From contig NZ_JASXSI010000013.1 in assembly GCF_030315685.1 (NCBI RefSeq), positions 1 to 64,000 of the forward strand: DNA of 64,000 bases, in the 5' to 3' direction. Shown one piece after another: positions 33,100 through 42,900 of the stretch. The position numbers and the translations under genes were made by a program. Every line of letters begins with the position of its first letter. Within the stretch, counting starts at the first letter, position 1. The notes below the pieces were generated by a model, which saw only the letters and a program-made list of their open reading frames with translations, had not been told where the DNA came from and did not search any database. The DNA is from Gordonia sp. ABSL11-1. GTDB taxonomy: Bacteria > Actinomycetota > Actinomycetes > Mycobacteriales > Mycobacteriaceae.

Positions 33100-33550
33100 A
33101 TGTCTGATGCGACCACCCCTCCAAACCCCGCAGACTCGATGCCGGAGAATGCACGGCAGCCGGTCGACCATGCGCCCGAACCGTTCGATCAGTCGATCCG
33201 CCGGCCGATCGCACCGATCCCACCGATGCGGCCTGAGCCGATGGCGGTGTCGTCGGGTCTGGCGATGAAGCGCCGCAACCCGTTTGCCGTCTGGCTCGGA
33301 CTTCCCCTGATCACCCTCGGCATCTACTACTTCGTCTGGTACTACAAGATCCACAAGGAGATGGCCGAGTTCGATCGGCGCCGGCAGATCCCCGTCGTCG
33401 GACCGATGCTGGTGCTGGTCCTGCTGAGTTGGACCGTCATCGCGCCGCTGATCAGTTACGAACCTGCTCTACATGCAGTTCGAACTCAACAAGGTCGTCG
33501 ACCGCTATCCCGGCGCGGAACCGCATACGACCGTGCCGCTGTTCGTCTGA
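33100..33550 (+). pseudogene. DUF4234-family membrane protein, internal deletion and frameshift
   Basis: The first frame encodes a polar N-terminus and 'MKRRNPFAVWLGLPLITLG' / 'YYFVWYYKIHKEMAEFDRR' / 'MLVLVLLSWTVIAPLISY', the DUF4234 pattern, then turns to Arg/Ser-rich nonsense ending at 33624. From 33461 another frame gives the expected family ending 'NLLYMQFELNKVVDRYPG' to TGA 33550. Intact members carry a further helix and loop between these parts, so a stretch of about 25-30 codons appears to be deleted with loss of frame. Single-gene unit. Confidence 0.7.
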
Positions 33551-33618
33551 CGGCGTCCGGTTCGTCGGGGCCATCGAGTAGACCGACGATTCGCAAGTAT
33601 CAGTTGTTCGACCAACCT

Positions 33619-33634
33619 GCGTAGTCACCTACGC
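33619..33634. promoter_or_regulatory. Small palindrome upstream of a secreted-protein gene
   Basis: GCGTAG-TCAC-CTACGC, perfect 6-base arms, 78 bases before ATG 33712. Could be an operator or a short hairpin; no regulator is adjacent. Confidence 0.3.
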
Positions 33635-33711
33635 GTTACCCCGGCGCCGCCCGTGGACACGATCGACTGGTGCACAGATCCCCGCCGCACAGTCACCTAT
33701 CAGGAGTCATC

Positions 33712-34125
33712 ATGTCCACCACCACCTCTACTCCAGGGCGTCGTTCCCGCACGACGGCAGCAGTGGCGACGTTCGCCGCGGCGGCAGGAGCCGCCACCCT
33801 CGTCCTTGCCGCGCCCGCATCGGCGCAGACCACCAGTGTCTCGGTGACGCCGGGACCCGGCGGCAGGATCGGGACGAGCTGTACCTACGACGTCGTCGCC
33901 CCGGTCACCGGACCCAACACGGTGCGATTCTGGGACAACGGCGCACTCATCGCCGGAAGTCCCGTCCCCGTGTCCGGAGGCGTCGCCACCATCAAGTGGA
34001 CGCCCACCACCCGCGGCACGCACACCATCAGTGCACAGCAGGGTACCGGCAACGGACCGATCCGCTACACCACCGTCCAGGTCCGCCGGGGCATCAATAC
34101 CGGGTTCGTCTGCATCGTGTTGTGA
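33712..34125 (+). CDS. Secreted Ig-like-domain protein
   Basis: 137 aa from ATG 33712 (CAGGAG upstream). Signal peptide 1-38 ('TFAAAAGAATLVLAAPASAQ'). The mature 100 residues look like a bacterial Ig-like domain ('TSVSVTPGPGGRIGTSCTY', 'VRFWDNGALIAGSPVPVSGG', 'WTPTTRGTHTISAQQ') with two cysteines. Unknown role on the cell surface or outside. Confidence 0.7.
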   Translation: MSTTTSTPGRRSRTTAAVATFAAAAGAATLVLAAPASAQTTSVSVTPGPGGRIGTSCTYDVVAPVTGPNTVRFWDNGALIAGSPVPVSGGVATIKWTPTTRGTHTISAQQGTGNGPIRYTTVQVRRGINTGFVCIVL

Positions 34126-34177
34126 GCGCGATGCTCTGACATCGCGTCCTGACCTGCCCGTTCGACCACCGTTGCGA

Positions 34178-34211
34178 GGGTGGGGCCGGCGTCCCCCGGT
34201 CGGCCCCACCC
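34178..34211 (+). terminator. Hairpin terminator
   Basis: GGGTGGGGCCG and CGGCCCCACCC, perfect 11-base stem with a 12-base loop, 53 bases after the stop of the secreted Ig-like gene and before the DUF4189 gene. No T-run. Confidence 0.7.
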
Positions 34212-34322
34212 GTCCCGGTCCCCGCATCCGACATTCGCGGGAACTTTTCGCACACCCGGGTGCGACCAATTCATGACAGCGCGAGACACCCCGCCGCGCG
34301 CCCACATGAAGGAGTACCCGAC

Positions 34323-34718
34323 ATGGTCACCACCACCCTCAAGCGCACCGCCGCCGCCGGACTGCTCGCCGCCGCTGCCGGCGCCACGTTGCTCACCGTC
34401 CCGGCCGAGGCCAACGCCGACACCGGGCACATCTACGGCGCCATCGCCATCTCGCCGCGCACCGGCAACACCGCCTACGCCATCAACTACTCGACCTCGA
34501 CCGCCGCCAAGCGTGCCGCCGAGGCCAAGTGCGGCGCCTCCGACTGCCAGTGGGTGGTCCAGATGGACCGCAACTGCGGCGCCGTCACCCAGCAGTCGTC
34601 CACCCGTCGGTGGGGCTGGGCCTACGCACCGACCCGTCGGGCCGCCGAGGTCACCGCTGCGAGCAAGTCGGGTCCGGGATCGCGGACCGTCATCTGGGCG
34701 TGCACGGCGGGGGCATAG
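34323..34718 (+). CDS. Secreted DUF4189-family protein
   Basis: 131 aa from ATG 34323. Signal peptide 1-32 ('AAGLLAAAAGATLLTVPAEA'), then the DUF4189 pattern 'HIYGAIAISPRTGNTAYAIN', 'AAEAKCGASDCQWVVQMDRN', 'CGAVTQ' and a final Cys, giving probable disulfides. Members are small exported proteins of mycobacteria and relatives with no established function. Confidence 0.82.
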   Translation: MVTTTLKRTAAAGLLAAAAGATLLTVPAEANADTGHIYGAIAISPRTGNTAYAINYSTSTAAKRAAEAKCGASDCQWVVQMDRNCGAVTQQSSTRRWGWAYAPTRRAAEVTAASKSGPGSRTVIWACTAGA

Positions 34719-34733
34719 TCCTAGGGTGGTCCC

Positions 34734-35255
34734 ATGTCTGCTCTCGACAGCCCCGATCACGACCTCGCCCGCCGCCTCGACGACCTCGACCGCATCGAGG
34801 CGATCAAGCAACTGAAGCATCGCTACTGGCGGGCGTGCGATGGCAAGGACCCCAAAGGTTTTCGTGACTGCTTCATCGCCTCGGGGGCGCGGATCGACTA
34901 TGGTCCGCTCGGCGCATTCGACGACGCCGAACCGATGGCGGCGATCTTCGCCCAGGTCGCGTTGCATCGGGTCGACGGCGAGTACGTCATCTTCGACATG
35001 CACCACGGATTGCACCCGGAGATCACGCTGACGTCGGACACGACAGCGACCGGTCGGTGGACGCTGAAGTTCCGACAGGTCAACCTCCTCGACCGCACCG
35101 AGACGGTGATGACCGGAGAGTACGACGACGAGTACGTCGTCGAGGGCGGGACATGGAAGATGGCGGCCAGCACTCTCACCGAGAGATGGTCGGTGACACG
35201 CCCGTTGGGCGACAATGGGGTGATCCGGCCGGGGACCTTCGTAACAGGGGCCTAG
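34734..35255 (+). CDS. NTF2-like (SnoaL-type) protein
   Basis: 173 aa. 'EAIKQLKHRYWRACDGKDPK' helix, 'RDCFIASGARIDYGPLG', 'HHGLHPEITLTSDTTATGRW' and 'YDDEYVVEGGTWKMAASTL' give the cone-shaped NTF2 fold shared by SnoaL-like cyclases, dehydratases and non-enzymes. No firm catalytic assignment. Starts 15 bases after the DUF4189 stop; the end overlaps the convergent reductase by 4 bases. Confidence 0.78.
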   Translation: MSALDSPDHDLARRLDDLDRIEAIKQLKHRYWRACDGKDPKGFRDCFIASGARIDYGPLGAFDDAEPMAAIFAQVALHRVDGEYVIFDMHHGLHPEITLTSDTTATGRWTLKFRQVNLLDRTETVMTGEYDDEYVVEGGTWKMAASTLTERWSVTRPLGDNGVIRPGTFVTGA

Positions 35256-36268
35256 TCTGCGAGGCGGCCGTTCAGCCGTTCGAGCGCGTCAGCCGGATCC
35301 AGGCTCCCGGGCTCGCGGCCCTCGATCACCAATCTGGCCGTGTCGTCCTGGATCAGTTCGTTGACCGGGGTCGGGACGCCATGGAGTCGGCCCTGTAGGA
35401 CGATTTCTCCTGTCAGATAGTCGATCTCACTGTCACGGGCACCGCGGGTGACGCTCTGCCAGGTGGAACTGCCGTTGCTGTCCTCGCCGGTGTCGCGGCG
35501 GACGATGTGATTGCCGCGTCGCTCCTTGTCGACGGCGTCGCTGACCACGTCGATACCGGCGGCCTCGAGGACGGTCTCGCCTTCGGCGCGAGCGCGACGC
35601 ATCAGCTCGCCGATCGCGTCGCCGTCTCGGCGGTAGCTGGCATCGATGCCGTTGCCGAGATTGAGGACGAGCTTGCGGTACTTCCAGGCCATGATGTCGG
35701 CGCGGGGCTGTGACTGGAAGCCGGCGGCGCGAAGGTTACGGGAGATCTCCTCGGCAGTGTCGTCCATGCCATCGTCGATGCCGCCGCTGATGCCGCCGTC
35801 GGTACCGCCGGGAAATCGACCGACGTCGAGGATGCCCGGTGCCGCCGACGATCCCTGCACCACGACCCCGGGCTCGAGATGCAGCGCGGGGAGCATCACG
35901 CAGATGGAATAGGTGCGCGGGAAGCGGCGCAGGATGGCCGTCTCGTTGGCGACGCCGTTCTGCGCGGACACGATCGGCGTGTTTCGTGGGGCGTGCGCTT
36001 GGAGGTCGTTCAGGACTGCTGCCGTCTGCTGCGACTTCACACATATGAAGACCACGGTGTCGTCGGTCCACTCGACCTCGGATGCATTCGCTGCCGCCGG
36101 AACTGCGAGTGTCTCGGCACCCTCGGCCAGGTCGAGCGTGAGTCCGCGTTCTCTGATGGCGGCGAGGTGGTCGCCGCGGGCGATCACGGTTGTGGGGATG
36201 CCGGCTCGGAACAGATGACCGCCGACGACACCACCGATGGCGCCGGCCCCGTAGATCACGAAATGCAT
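35252..36268 (-). CDS. 2-dehydropantoate 2-reductase-like protein (PanE/ApbA family)
   Basis: 338 aa from ATG 36268; the longer frame reads into the MarR promoter. N-terminal NADP site 'FVIYGAGAIGGVVGGHL', 'FICVKSQQT', then 'SAQNGVANE' and the helical C-terminal domain with 'KYRKLVLNLGNGIDA' (catalytic Lys). The known family reaction is NADPH reduction of ketopantoate for coenzyme A, but paralogues act on other 2-keto acids. Around residues 165-180 a low-complexity Gly/Asp insertion ('GGTDGGISGGIDDGMDD') is unusual. Divergent from a MarR regulator. Confidence 0.82.
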   Translation of the reverse strand: MHFVIYGAGAIGGVVGGHLFRAGIPTTVIARGDHLAAIRERGLTLDLAEGAETLAVPAAANASEVEWTDDTVVFICVKSQQTAAVLNDLQAHAPRNTPIVSAQNGVANETAILRRFPRTYSICVMLPALHLEPGVVVQGSSAAPGILDVGRFPGGTDGGISGGIDDGMDDTAEEISRNLRAAGFQSQPRADIMAWKYRKLVLNLGNGIDASYRRDGDAIGELMRRARAEGETVLEAAGIDVVSDAVDKERRGNHIVRRDTGEDSNGSSTWQSVTRGARDSEIDYLTGEIVLQGRLHGVPTPVNELIQDDTARLVIEGREPGSLDPADALERLNGRLAD

Positions 36269-36299
36269 GGCCTCCAGAGTAGGGACACCGGCCCACATG

Positions 36300-36311
36300 C
36301 TTGACCTCAAG
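36300..36311. promoter_or_regulatory. Palindrome between reductase and MarR genes
   Basis: CTTGA-CC-TCAAG in the 70-base divergent spacer, with a possible related half-site TGAACATGAGG just downstream. Typical size for a MarR dimer site controlling both genes. Confidence 0.45.
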
Positions 36312-36338
36312 TGAACATGAGGTTCTACTGTCGGGCGC

Positions 36339-36782
36339 ATGACCAGAGAAATGCAGCCGCCGATCCGGCAACCCATCGGATTCTGGACGGTCCGTGCAGG
36401 TGAGGCGATTGGTCGACGAACTCGCGCTCGCCTCGCCGACGTCGGTGTGGCGCAGCCCGAATGGTGGGTCCTGCATCAGCTGTCGCTGCATCCCGCGGGC
36501 CTCGACGACGACACGATGATCGCGACAGTCGGACCCAATGCGGGCGACGACGCGATCGTCGCGGCCATCGCCAGTGTCATCGCCAATGGGTGGGTCGAAC
36601 GCCGGGGCGATCGATTGTGGTCGACATCCGCGGGGCACGACCGGTTCGAGGTAGCCGCACAGGTGCAGCGGGAACTGGAAGCCGAGCGTCGGCACGGGAT
36701 CTCCGACGACGACTACGAGACGACCATCCGTGTCCTGCAACGAACCATCGCCAACGTCGGTGGGGACGCCTGGCACTGGTGA
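36339..36782 (+). CDS. MarR-like transcriptional regulator
   Basis: 147 aa. 'GFWTVRAGEAIGRRTRARL' helix, 'QPEWWVLHQLSLHPAGLDD' and the wing 'NGWVERRGDRLWSTSAGHD' follow the MarR winged-helix outline, though the recognition helix is shortened. C-terminal dimer helix 'QRELEAERRHGISDDDYET'. Likely regulates itself and the reductase. Confidence 0.7.
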   Translation: MTREMQPPIRQPIGFWTVRAGEAIGRRTRARLADVGVAQPEWWVLHQLSLHPAGLDDDTMIATVGPNAGDDAIVAAIASVIANGWVERRGDRLWSTSAGHDRFEVAAQVQRELEAERRHGISDDDYETTIRVLQRTIANVGGDAWHW

Positions 36783-36830
36783 ACGGTCGGCGCTGGTGAA
36801 CCGCGGGCGGGCGGTGGCACGCTGGTGGGC

Positions 36831-37136
36831 ATGGCTGAGGACGACGCCGGGGAGGTCGAGCGCACCCTCGATGGACACCACATCGTCGTCGACGGCCGGA
36901 AGTGGCGGGCGACCGATCCGCTGATCCCCGACGACCGGCAGGCCGAGTTGGTATCGATCCTGATGGCGTGGCGTCGTGAGGTCCGGCGAACGAACGGAGG
37001 TCGTGCGGCACGCGACGGAGTCCAGGCAGCGAAAGTGGCACTCGGCGAACGCGGGACACCGTGGTGGGAGCAGTCAGAGGACGAGCGGCGGGCGCGGTGG
37101 GAGACCGCGGTGGAACGGCCGGCGTCGGAGAACTGA
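36831..37136 (+). CDS. Small conserved cytosolic protein of unknown function
   Basis: 101 aa from ATG 36831 (GTG 36825 possible). Sequence 'HHIVVDGRKWRATDPLIPDD' and 'QAELVSILMAWRREVRRTNG', 'ALGERGTPWWEQSEDERRAR' is helical and charged. I recall similar small proteins in many actinobacteria without known function. No motif for catalysis or DNA binding. Confidence 0.65.
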   Translation: MAEDDAGEVERTLDGHHIVVDGRKWRATDPLIPDDRQAELVSILMAWRREVRRTNGGRAARDGVQAAKVALGERGTPWWEQSEDERRARWETAVERPASEN

Positions 37137-37240
37137 GACGCCGCGGCGACGATGCGCACGGGTTACGCGCACGGTGATCGTTTCGGCCGTCGGGTGTCCC
37201 GGTCGGGAAGTGCGGCCGTTGCCGTCGCGTTGGCACAGAC

Positions 37241-38215
37241 ATGACCACCGGAGTTGCCCAGACCGGAGTTGCCCAGACCGGAGTTGCCCTGTCCACCTTC
37301 GCCACCGACCCGACGACGACCGACGTCGTCGGCCGAGCCATCGATCTCGCCGACGAAGCTGCGCGGGCCGGGATCGACGGTGTCTGGTTCGGCCAACTGT
37401 TCAGCTATGACGCGGTGACCCTCGCGGCCCTGGTGGGCCGCGCCGTCGAGTCGGTCACGGTCGGGACGTCGGTGATCCCGCTCTATCCGCGACATCCGAT
37501 CCACCTCGCCGCCGCAGCGAAGACCGCTCAGGCCGCGACCGGCGGACGCTTTCAGCTCGGCGTCGGGCTGGGAGCGCGTGATCTCACTGAGCCGACATTC
37601 GGTATCGAATTGCCACCGCCGATCCGCGGGCTGCGCGATCATCTGACGGCGCTGCGTCCGCTGCTCGACGGCAGACAGGATGCGGTGCGCACCGAGACGA
37701 TCACCGCGGCGCCGCCACTCCCGACGGCGGTGGCCGGTGCGGAGGAACAGATACCGCTGATCGTCGCAGCGATGGGACCGCAGGCTCTGCGTGCTGCCGG
37801 CGAACTGGCCGACGGGACACTGCCGTTCCTCGCCGGACCGAAGGTCATCCGGGAGCACATCGCTCCGGTGATTCGGAAGGCGGCGGCCGACGCCGGGCGA
37901 CCCGAGCCACGCATCATCGCGGCAGTACCCGCGGTCGTCACCGACGACGTGGACCGTGCCCGCGCTGCGGCTGCCGAGTCGGCTGCGTTCTACGACCGGA
38001 TCCCCTCGTATCAGCGGGTGATCGAACTGAACGGGTCGTCGAAGGCCGCTGATCTGTTCGTGATCGGTGACGAGGTCGTGGTCGCCGATGGTCTCCAGGA
38101 GTACCTGGACGCCGGGGCGACGGAAGTCGTTGTCACGCAGGCAGATCTGATCGGCGACGATACCCGCGCCCGGACTTGGGAAGTGGTCGGGCGATGGGCG
38201 TCGGGGAGTCGGTGA
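37241..38215 (+). CDS. LLM-class F420-dependent oxidoreductase
   Basis: 324 aa. 'ALSTFATDPTTTDVVGRAID', 'GIDGVWFGQLFSYDAVTLAA', 'VTVGTSVIPLYPRHPIHLA', 'RFQLGVGLGARD' are typical of the luciferase-like F420 family (TIM barrel). Reaction: F420-dependent hydride transfer on an unknown substrate. The first 17 codons contain three copies of a 15-base repeat (37247-37291), encoding TGVAQ-TGVAQ-TGVAL; the natural start may be ATG 37241 with an expanded repeat. Converges with the HNH gene. Confidence 0.87.
   Translation: MTTGVAQTGVAQTGVALSTFATDPTTTDVVGRAIDLADEAARAGIDGVWFGQLFSYDAVTLAALVGRAVESVTVGTSVIPLYPRHPIHLAAAAKTAQAATGGRFQLGVGLGARDLTEPTFGIELPPPIRGLRDHLTALRPLLDGRQDAVRTETITAAPPLPTAVAGAEEQIPLIVAAMGPQALRAAGELADGTLPFLAGPKVIREHIAPVIRKAAADAGRPEPRIIAAVPAVVTDDVDRARAAAAESAAFYDRIPSYQRVIELNGSSKAADLFVIGDEVVVADGLQEYLDAGATEVVVTQADLIGDDTRARTWEVVGRWASGSR
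37247..37291. repeat. Three tandem 15-base repeats at the start of the LLM gene
   Basis: ACCGGAGTTGCCCAG at 37247-37261 and 37262-37276, then ACCGGAGTTGCCCTG at 37277-37291 (one change). In frame with the gene, adding a multiple of five residues per unit, so copy number can vary without breaking the protein. Confidence 0.9.
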
Positions 38216-38217
38216 CA

Positions 38218-39870
38218 TCAGAATCCGGGAGGTGGTCCGCCATTGTTCCGCTTTCGGTTTCGTGATCGCTCCGCACGGCGGCGGGCGTGTTTGTCCGCCA
38301 CCCGGTTGCCGGCTCGGGTGGGGCGTTCGTCGGTCGGATGCTTCGGAGACGCTCGGTGCGGGACGTCGAATCGGATTCGGCGTAGCCCTGGGAAGAGATC
38401 TTCGTTGGACTCGGCCTCACCGGGTATCACGTACCCCTCCGGCGTGATGAACTCGGTGACCAGTCGTCCGTCGTCGTCGCGGTACTGATCGTCGAGCCAG
38501 TCACCGAACGTCTTCAGCAGATGCCCGGGCCGGCACTTCGCGTTCAGGTTCTCCGCCGACGTCCGACCGCCACGGCCAGGGTCCTCGTGGTCATACTCGT
38601 GGACGTGGTCGAGGTCGCACTCGAAAGCACTCTTCGCGCAGCCGGGTTCGACGCAGATGCCGTCCCGAACTCGGATGAACGTGTCCAGCGCGGACGACGG
38701 TCTATACGAGTCGACGCCGTGCGCGGACAGGGTGAACGTGCCATCCGGGTTCTGCGGTGTGCCCGGTGGTACCAGGTAGGACAGCTTGGTATCTGGACGG
38801 GCAGCGATGTCGCGCACGTGTTCGTCCGAGATCACCCCATGACCGTCGAGGTATCCGGGGTTGTCGGCTGTGCCGGTGATCGTCGACTCATCGGCGATGA
38901 CGTGGATGATGATCTTCGCGTCGGCCGGCGGCATGGTCCCCGGCTCGGGGACGATGGCGATGCAGTCCTCGCGCCCGCACTGACATTCGAATGCGGTGCC
39001 CGACAGGAGTGCGAATGCCGCGTCCGACATGCGCTGAGACTTCGTCCGATCGTCATGCTCGCACGCGCACTCCGCCAGCGCGGCGATGCTCGCGTGGGCG
39101 ATGCGAATGTTCTCGGCGGACATCGTCGCGGTGATCTCACCGATGCCGTCGCCGCGTGACTCGGTCCACACGCCGCGGTCGCCGAGCGCCGCCTTGCGTC
39201 GGTCGCGGACGCCGTTCGGGTCGCGGCGGAAAATGATGCGATCGGCCATGTTCCGCAGCGCGCGCTTGGACCAGGTGCCCCTGCGAGTACGCAACCGTTC
39301 GGCGATCTCGGCGTCGACGAACGGGGCGTAGGACTGGTCGTCGATGAGATCGGTGCTGACGATGAGCACCTGAGCCTGCCAGGGCGCGATCAGTCCGTCA
39401 CGCAGACAGGCGAACACAGCCGGCAGACGATCCCGTAGGGCGACCGCCTCGGTGAGGAGATTCTCGGCGCGGTGACGAGAGATGCAGCGTAGCTTCGCGA
39501 TCCGTGCCGCGCAGTCGGCGAACCCGTCGACGACGAATCCGTCGGTGTCGGTGCGGGCCGTGACCAAGCGGTCGTGCATGACCGCGGCCGACTGATAATC
39601 GCAGTAGGCAAGGTAGGAGCGGCCGGCATCGATCGAGCGCAGACCGTCGAGGAGGTCGTTGATCGGCTGCTCGGAGGCCGCGTCCGGATCGATGCCGCCG
39701 ACGAACTCGGCCGGCAGATCGCGCCACGACACCGACGACGGCGACGGAGCGGGCGATGCAGGTGAGGACACCACGAACCTTCCAGAGCATGCGGACACGG
39801 TCGCAGGACCACCATCGTCGTCAGCATTTCTCTGGTCGACTCGCCGAAGCGGGGCCGGCAAACTCGTCAT
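38218..39870 (-). CDS. DUF222/HNH endonuclease-domain protein
   Basis: 550 aa from ATG 39870; a GTG about 33 codons further in with GGAAGG upstream is a possible alternative. Helical DUF222 region (about 60-350: 'RHRAENLLTEAVALRDRLP', 'WSKRALRNMADRIIFRRD') followed by the HNH core 'VEPGCAKSAFECDLDHVHEY' and 'NLNAKCRPGHLLKTFGDW'. The last 60 residues are basic. Probably a nuclease or DNA-binding protein of the 13E12 group, which multiplies in these genomes. Confidence 0.88.
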   Translation of the reverse strand: MTSLPAPLRRVDQRNADDDGGPATVSACSGRFVVSSPASPAPSPSSVSWRDLPAEFVGGIDPDAASEQPINDLLDGLRSIDAGRSYLAYCDYQSAAVMHDRLVTARTDTDGFVVDGFADCAARIAKLRCISRHRAENLLTEAVALRDRLPAVFACLRDGLIAPWQAQVLIVSTDLIDDQSYAPFVDAEIAERLRTRRGTWSKRALRNMADRIIFRRDPNGVRDRRKAALGDRGVWTESRGDGIGEITATMSAENIRIAHASIAALAECACEHDDRTKSQRMSDAAFALLSGTAFECQCGREDCIAIVPEPGTMPPADAKIIIHVIADESTITGTADNPGYLDGHGVISDEHVRDIAARPDTKLSYLVPPGTPQNPDGTFTLSAHGVDSYRPSSALDTFIRVRDGICVEPGCAKSAFECDLDHVHEYDHEDPGRGGRTSAENLNAKCRPGHLLKTFGDWLDDQYRDDDGRLVTEFITPEGYVIPGEAESNEDLFPGLRRIRFDVPHRASPKHPTDERPTRAGNRVADKHARRRAERSRNRKRNNGGPPPGF

Positions 39871-39926
39871 CTCGTCCTGGTGCCCACCAAGCTACAACAC
39901 CCGACCGACAAGATTGTTCGCGCAGC

Positions 39927-42900
39927 TCACAGGGGTGAATCGCCGTCGATGACCGCCAGTCCGCGATGGATGGTCTGGTCCACGTCGAGGGCGATCTGCC
40001 GGTGTCTCTCGGCGGCCGCGCGGTTGCCGATGAGGTCGGCCATCTCGGCGAGGACGACATCCATCGGACCGAACGCCACACTCGCCGAATTGAGCCCGGC
40101 CACCGTGCCCGACCACGGCACCAGGATCTCGTACAACTCGGTGGCGGCGTCGGACATGCCCAACCGCACGAGGGCCCGGGCGTGGAACACCTCGAGTGCG
40201 GTCCAGTAGTAGTCGCGGCTGACGTACGGGCGCGACTCGGCGATCGCGCGGGCCTCCTCGTCTCGCCCGGCGTCCAGGAGCGCGACGACGTGCACCCACG
40301 CGATGGAGTGCGGAGCCTGGGTGAAGAGTGCCTCGGTGAGCTCGACCAGTTCGCCGATCGAGCCGCGGACCCATCCCACCGACAGCTGCCCGATCAACAC
40401 GAACTCACCGCCCGACGGCAACCCGGAGGCGGTGAGTTGTTGTCCGAGATGGGTGTACGCGTGTTCGGCGCGGGCCAGGTTGCCTCGCATCAATTCCAGG
40501 ACGGCGTTGAACGACGAGAGCACGACGACCAGCTCGCCCAGCCGGCCGCCGGACGCGCACTCCATCGCCCGGTTCATCTCGTCGACCGCACCCGGCAGGT
40601 CGTTGAGTCCGGCGCGGAGCATGAACTGATAGAAGCGGGCGGCGGCCTCGTACTCCAGACTGTTCGCGGCCTGCGCCGCCGCGAGGAACTCCCCGGCAAT
40701 GCTCGGGTGCTCCTCGCGCAGATCAGGTCCCAGCGAGGTGAAGGCACGTGCGTTCATTGCCGCGCACCGCAACTCCGGATCGTCGTACTGCGCAGCGATC
40801 TCGACTGCCTCGCGTGCACACTCGAGGGCGAACTGATCCTGGTTGCCCTCGAACTCGAAGACGGCCGTCAGCAGCAGCCGTGCCCGGTCGGCCCCGGTGG
40901 TGTCGGGAAGCGCCTCGAGGAGCGCGGTGGTCATCACCTCGTCGGCGACACCCTTCTGCCGGGTGGTCCAGATCGTCGGGGTCCGCCAGCACGTGAGAGC
41001 GGCCAGGATGACCGGACGATCATCCGTGGTCTCCGCCAACCGCAGGGCCTGCGCCCGACGAGTGCGCGCCGCCGTGATGTCGCCGCGATGGGCCAGCGCG
41101 GTGACGAGCTCGCACAGGGACAACACCATCGCGACCCTGTCCTCCCGCGGCGCGCTCGGTCGATCGTGGCCCGCGAGATCGTGAAGATCGACGGCGTGCT
41201 GCCACAGCGCGGCGGAGTCCGCGGCGAGTTCGGATTCCGACCGCAGGCGAGCCGCATCGGTGACGATCGAGACAGCCTGGGAAGCAGTGGAACCGGATGC
41301 TCCCAGCGCGGCGTGGACCGCCAGTACGTCGCCCGGCACCTGACCACCCGACTGCAGGTATTCGAGTGTGCACCAATGAGTCCGACGTCGCCTCAGCGTC
41401 GGGATGCTGTCATACACCGCGTCGCGCATCAGCACGTGGTTGAACCACACGCGGTCGCCCTCCGTGCTGAGCAACCCGGCGACGGTCGCGGTGTCGATGG
41501 CGTCGAGGACGGTATCCTCGGCGCCGGACGGATCGGGCCACAGCGACACCACGGTGTCCACGTCGGCGCTGCGCCCGGAGACCGCGATCAGCCGCAACAC
41601 GGCCACCGTCTCGTCCGGAAGCCTCTCGACGCGGCGCAGCAGGACCTCCCGGACACCGTTCGGCACCGCCGTCTCGGCGTCGCGCGGCCCGCGGGAAGCC
41701 ACCAGCTTCGCCAGCTCCCGCACGAACAGCGGATTGCCGTCGGTGCGCGACCGCAACAACTCGAGTGTGGGATCGTCGACGGGGTCGAGTCCGACCTCGG
41801 CTCCCAGGGCGCGGATACCGTCGTCGGAAAGCCCTGCAAGCGCGAGGATGTCGGCCGTGGAGGAGATCAACGATGCGCCCGTCGCCATCAGTTCGGTGCC
41901 CGCCTCCGACGGGCGGTAGGTGGCGACCACCAGAACCGGACGGTCGGCGAGCCATGCCACCATCTGACGCAGGACCTGCAGTGTGGCGCTGTCGGCGCGG
42001 TGCACGTCGTCGAGGGCGACGACGGTCCCGACGCCGCCGGTCAGGCCGGATGCGCAGGCGGAGCGGACCTGACGTGCGATGAGGAACGGGTCGTCGAGTT
42101 CGTTGTCGCCACCGAGCTCGCCGACGATCTCGCGCCACGCCCAGGCAGTGGGCGCACCCTCGACCTCGGGACAGTGACCGACCGCGGCGGCCCACCCGGC
42201 GGCACGGAGACGGCTGACGAGGAGTTGCGTGATCGTCGACTTCCCACCGCCGGCCTCGGCGGTGATCCATACGACGCGAAGTCCGGTGCGCACCACTGTG
42301 TCCGCGTGTTCGAGGAGCTTCTCGATCTCGAGTTCGCGACCGGCGTGCTCCCGATCGGTCGCCGGTTGGGATCGAGGCGGAGACACCGCTGCTGCCGGTG
42401 ATAGCGCGGGCCGCGTTGTCGTCGGGGTGTCGAGTTGCAGCGCCGGATCCTGCTGCAGGATGGCGGCTTCCAACTCCCGCACCGGTGGTGACGGATCGAC
42501 GCCGAGCTCGTCGGCGAGATACTCGCGCACGGTACGCAGGGTGTGCAGCGCGTCGGCTTGCCGCCCGAGCCGATACTGTGCCAGCGCGACGAGCCGGAAC
42601 AGCTCCTCGCGCGCAGGATGCCGCTCGCACGGTCCGGTGAGCGCCGACACCACCTCGGCGGGCCGTCCCAGTGCCAGCGCCGCCGCGGCACGCTGCTCGA
42701 CGGCGGTCAGAGAGAGCTCATTGCAGCGCGCCACCTCCGCGCGAGCCCAGTCGTCGGTGGCGTGCGGCCCGAACGGCTCACCGTGCCACAGCGCGAGTGC
42801 CTCGCCCAGCTGGGCGTATCGATCCTCGGGGGCGCCGTCGGACCCGGACACCAGATCCTCGAAGCGCCACAGGTCGACGGCCTCGCGCGGTAGCCGCAGG

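Noticed and set aside
39966-42401. Long plus-strand frame of 811 codons
   Set aside because: Antisense to the AfsR-like regulator, whose domains are unmistakable on the minus strand.
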